A DNA stretch of 64,000 nucleotides from Streptomyces sp. NBC_01241 (GTDB taxonomy: Bacteria > Actinomycetota > Actinomycetes > Streptomycetales > Streptomycetaceae). The notes beneath the pieces were generated by a model, which saw only the letters and a list, made by a program, of their open reading frames with translations, searched no databases and was not told where the DNA came from. The number at the start of each line of letters is the position of its first letter. Position 1 is the stretch's first letter. The DNA lies in NCBI RefSeq assembly GCF_041435435.1, contig NZ_CP108494.1:6978501-7042500 (forward strand), read 5' to 3'. The translations under genes and the position numbers were made by a program. This document shows positions 62,208 through 64,000 of this stretch, piece by piece.

Positions 62208-63485
62208 ATGCGCATAACCGCGACCGCCGCAGCCGCATCCGCAGTGCTCGGCGGAGCCCTCGTCCTCGGCCTCACGGCCGTCCCGGCCGCACAGGCCGCG
62301 CCCGTCGATTCGGCCGACTGTGCCACCGATGCCTTCGGGATCGCCGTTAAATACGGTGAGTTCGTCCTCGGTGACGACGCCCACTCGCCCGACGCCGAAG
62401 GCGCTGTGGCCGTCGGTGGCAACGCCGACTTCCGCGGCGGATTCAGCGTCGCCAACGAACTGTCGGCGGCAGAGGTCGACGCCCTGCCCGGCCGGGCGTC
62501 GCTCGTCGTCCGCGGCGACCTGGTCAACAACGGGTCGGCCACCGTGGTCATGAAGGGCAACGCGGTCGTCGGCGGCGAAGTCCGCGACCGCGCCGTCGAG
62601 CTGCACTCCGGCACGTTCGGCCGGAACGCCCGGCTGATCGACTTCGACGCCGAGTTCGCAAAGCTCCGGGCCTACTCCACCGCGCTCGCCGAGGAACCCG
62701 TGACCGCTGGTGCCGCCGCGACGCTGAACGGCACGAAGCTCACCCTGGAGGGCAGCGACACCACCCGTAACGTCTTCAAGGTGACGACCGGTCAGCTGGA
62801 GCGGGCCAAGGACATCTACCTCAAGGTTCCGGCCGGCGCGACCGCGATCGTCAACGTCAGCGGCGAGAACTACGACATGGCCGACGCCGGCACCACCGGC
62901 TTCTTCCTGTCCGGCGGTCAGGACTACGTGCTGGACGACAAGCTCCAGAGCGCCTCCGACGGCAAGGTCCGCGCCCGGCTGCTGTGGAACTTCCCCGAGG
63001 CCCGTACGGTCACCAAGAACAGCCGGGCGGCCTGGCCCGGCAGCGTGCTCGCCCCCGAGGCCCACCTGGAGCTCGGTACCGGCGCACCGGTCAACGGCTC
63101 GGTGTGGGTTGCCTCGTTGCACGGCTCGGGCGGAGCGGAGACGCACCACTTCCCCTTCACCGGCTGCCTCCCGGAGACCGGGAAGACCCCGTCCGCCACG
63201 CCGACGCCGAGTGGCACGCCCGGGACCACACCGCCGGTGGACAGCACGCCGTCCGCGTCAGTGACGCCGCCCTCGGAGAGCGGCACGCCGTCCGGTGACG
63301 CGTCCCAGGCCGTCGCGCCGCCCACGTCGAGCCCGTCAAAGAGCGCGACGCCCGGGACCGGCGGTGGGAACCTGGCCTCGACGGGCAGCAGCGGCACGGT
63401 CCCGCTGGTCATCGGCAGCGCCGCGGTGCTCGCCGCAGGTGCGGGCCTCGTCGTGGCGGCCCGCCGCAGGGCCAAGCGGGCCTGA
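62208..63485 (+). CDS. Choice-of-anchor-A surface protein with LASTG sorting signal
   Basis: A 425-aa exported wall protein. Signal peptide 1-30 (ending AAQAA), then a choice-of-anchor-A domain (about 37-320: FGIAVKYGEFVLGDDAHSPD, EGAVAVGGNADFRGGFSVA; NSRAAWPGSVLAPEAHLELG), then a Thr/Pro/Ser-rich wall spacer (about 330-385), LASTG, a hydrophobic helix and the basic tail ARRRAKRA. Class E-type sortases of Streptomyces recognise LAxTG. ATG at 62208 has GGGAGAA upstream. Function of the anchored domain is unknown; adhesion is commonly suggested. Confidence 0.9.
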   Translation: MRITATAAAASAVLGGALVLGLTAVPAAQAAPVDSADCATDAFGIAVKYGEFVLGDDAHSPDAEGAVAVGGNADFRGGFSVANELSAAEVDALPGRASLVVRGDLVNNGSATVVMKGNAVVGGEVRDRAVELHSGTFGRNARLIDFDAEFAKLRAYSTALAEEPVTAGAAATLNGTKLTLEGSDTTRNVFKVTTGQLERAKDIYLKVPAGATAIVNVSGENYDMADAGTTGFFLSGGQDYVLDDKLQSASDGKVRARLLWNFPEARTVTKNSRAAWPGSVLAPEAHLELGTGAPVNGSVWVASLHGSGGAETHHFPFTGCLPETGKTPSATPTPSGTPGTTPPVDSTPSASVTPPSESGTPSGDASQAVAPPTSSPSKSATPGTGGGNLASTGSSGTVPLVIGSAAVLAAGAGLVVAARRRAKRA

Positions 63486-63518
63486 CACCCGGTGGTTCAA
63501 CGGGCCCCGGTGGTTCAA

Positions 63519-63546
63519 CGGGCCCCGGTGCGCGCACCGGGGCCCG
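63519..63546. terminator. GC-rich palindromic terminator
   Basis: A perfect 28-bp palindrome (14-bp arms, no spacer) lies 34 bp after the surface protein stop. An 18-bp unit GGTGGTTCAACGGGCCCC precedes it twice in tandem (63491 and 63509). It can serve both this gene and the convergent gene ending at 63610. Confidence 0.75.
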
Positions 63547-63609
63547 GGGTATGCGGCGCCGTCCACGTCACGCAGGACGGCGCCACGGTCTCTCTTTCCT
63601 CAGGGCTCG

Positions 63610-64000
63610 TCAGCGCCCTGCCTGGAGCGCTGCCCAGGTTCCCGGTCCCACGATGCCGTCGGCCGTCAGCCCCCGGCTCGTCTGGTAGCTGCGTACCGCC
63701 GTCGCCGTCGCCGGGCCGAAGCTCCCGTCGACGCCGACCGTCGAACCGAGCGCCGCGGTCAGCGAGCGCTGGAGCCGCTTCACCCCGTCGCCCGAGTCGC
63801 CCTCCTTGAGCATCGCCGTCGCGCCGGCCGACAGCAGCGCTGTCCAGGTCCTGGCTCCCACGACGCCGTCCGCGTCCAGCCCACGGACCGCTTGGAACGC
63901 CGTCACCGCGCCCTGCGTGGCGGGGCCGAAGCTGCCGTCCACCGCGCCCGCCGGATAGCCGTGCTCGCCCAGCAGCTGCTGAACGGCCGTGACCTGGGCG
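63610..64000 (-). CDS. Peptidoglycan-binding protein, C-terminal part (runs off window)
   Basis: The frame is open to the right edge and encodes at least two PG_binding_1 domains, each with the DGSFGPATxxAV and GLxADGxVGxxTW pattern, followed by the end GTWAALQAGR. Such modules bind the cell wall and usually target an enzyme (amidase, peptidase or lysozyme) located N-terminally, which would lie beyond 64000. Product not further defined. Confidence 0.85.
   Translation of the reverse strand, partial: AQVTAVQQLLGEHGYPAGAVDGSFGPATQGAVTAFQAVRGLDADGVVGARTWTALLSAGATAMLKEGDSGDGVKRLQRSLTAALGSTVGVDGSFGPATATAVRSYQTSRGLTADGIVGPGTWAALQAGR

Overview
The window is high-GC actinobacterial DNA and almost certainly comes from a Streptomyces chromosome. 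The strongest markers are a chaplin/rodlin aerial-hyphae cluster, codon use dominated by G/C at third positions, several Tat- or Sec-exported proteins and two LAxTG sortase substrates. The window is cut at both ends: the tail of a gene lies at 1-36 and an open peptidoglycan-binding ORF runs off the right edge.

Layout. 1-5.1 kb: peptide/nickel-type ABC transporter operon (permease, fused permease-ATPase, second ATPase) with a DapA-family lyase, closed by a 24-bp-stem terminator. 5.1-9.3 kb: hydrophobic-coat cluster with a three-domain sortase-anchored long chaplin (minus strand), then on the plus strand a rodlin, a short chaplin, a small secreted protein, a second rodlin, a small ORF and a frameshifted rodlin remnant. 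9.4-17.2 kb: DUF5949 protein, RsgA GTPase, Ada-AlkA fusion, GH95-like secreted glycosidase, DUF456 membrane protein, TrmB/LuxR-type regulator. 17.4-24.5 kb: giant secreted subtilase, a PP2C-like protein that has lost catalytic aspartates, pyruvate oxidase. 24.5-29.4 kb: RsbW-like ATPase, DUF2637 membrane protein, FhuF-type ferric reductase with an iron box, GntR regulator, uncharacterised helical protein.

29.5-47.2 kb is a nitrogen-salvage neighbourhood. A PucR regulator is divergent from a three-subunit xanthine dehydrogenase, followed by an NCS2 purine permease and the XdhC maturation factor. After a second giant subtilase comes a complete ureABCFGD urease operon without ureE. Imported hypoxanthine/xanthine could be oxidised to urate; the steps from urate to urea are not in this window; urease would release ammonia.

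47.2-50.3 kb holds an SDR remnant, an MFS exporter, a DHFR/RibD-like reductase, an NTF2-like protein and a CATG-rich repeat patch. 50.5-59.3 kb is the most interesting part: a minus-strand operon of MFS transporter, GlpK-like kinase, GlpD, an alkyl-DHAP-synthase-like flavoenzyme, a GlpP-type antiterminator, an ABM protein and a zinc alcohol dehydrogenase. The kinase lacks two canonical glycerol-binding residues. The leader carries a strong intrinsic terminator between a good promoter and the first start codon, a natural target for the GlpP protein encoded in the same operon.

59.3-62.1 kb is a graveyard of broken genes (MFS fragment, IS5-type transposase remnant, TnpB remnant, RHS fragment, HTH fragment) around a small three-repeat secreted lectin and a VOC protein. 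62.1-64 kb has a perfect 17-bp inverted repeat containing a DasR-like core upstream of an LAxTG-anchored choice-of-anchor-A surface protein, then the C-terminal part of a peptidoglycan-binding protein.
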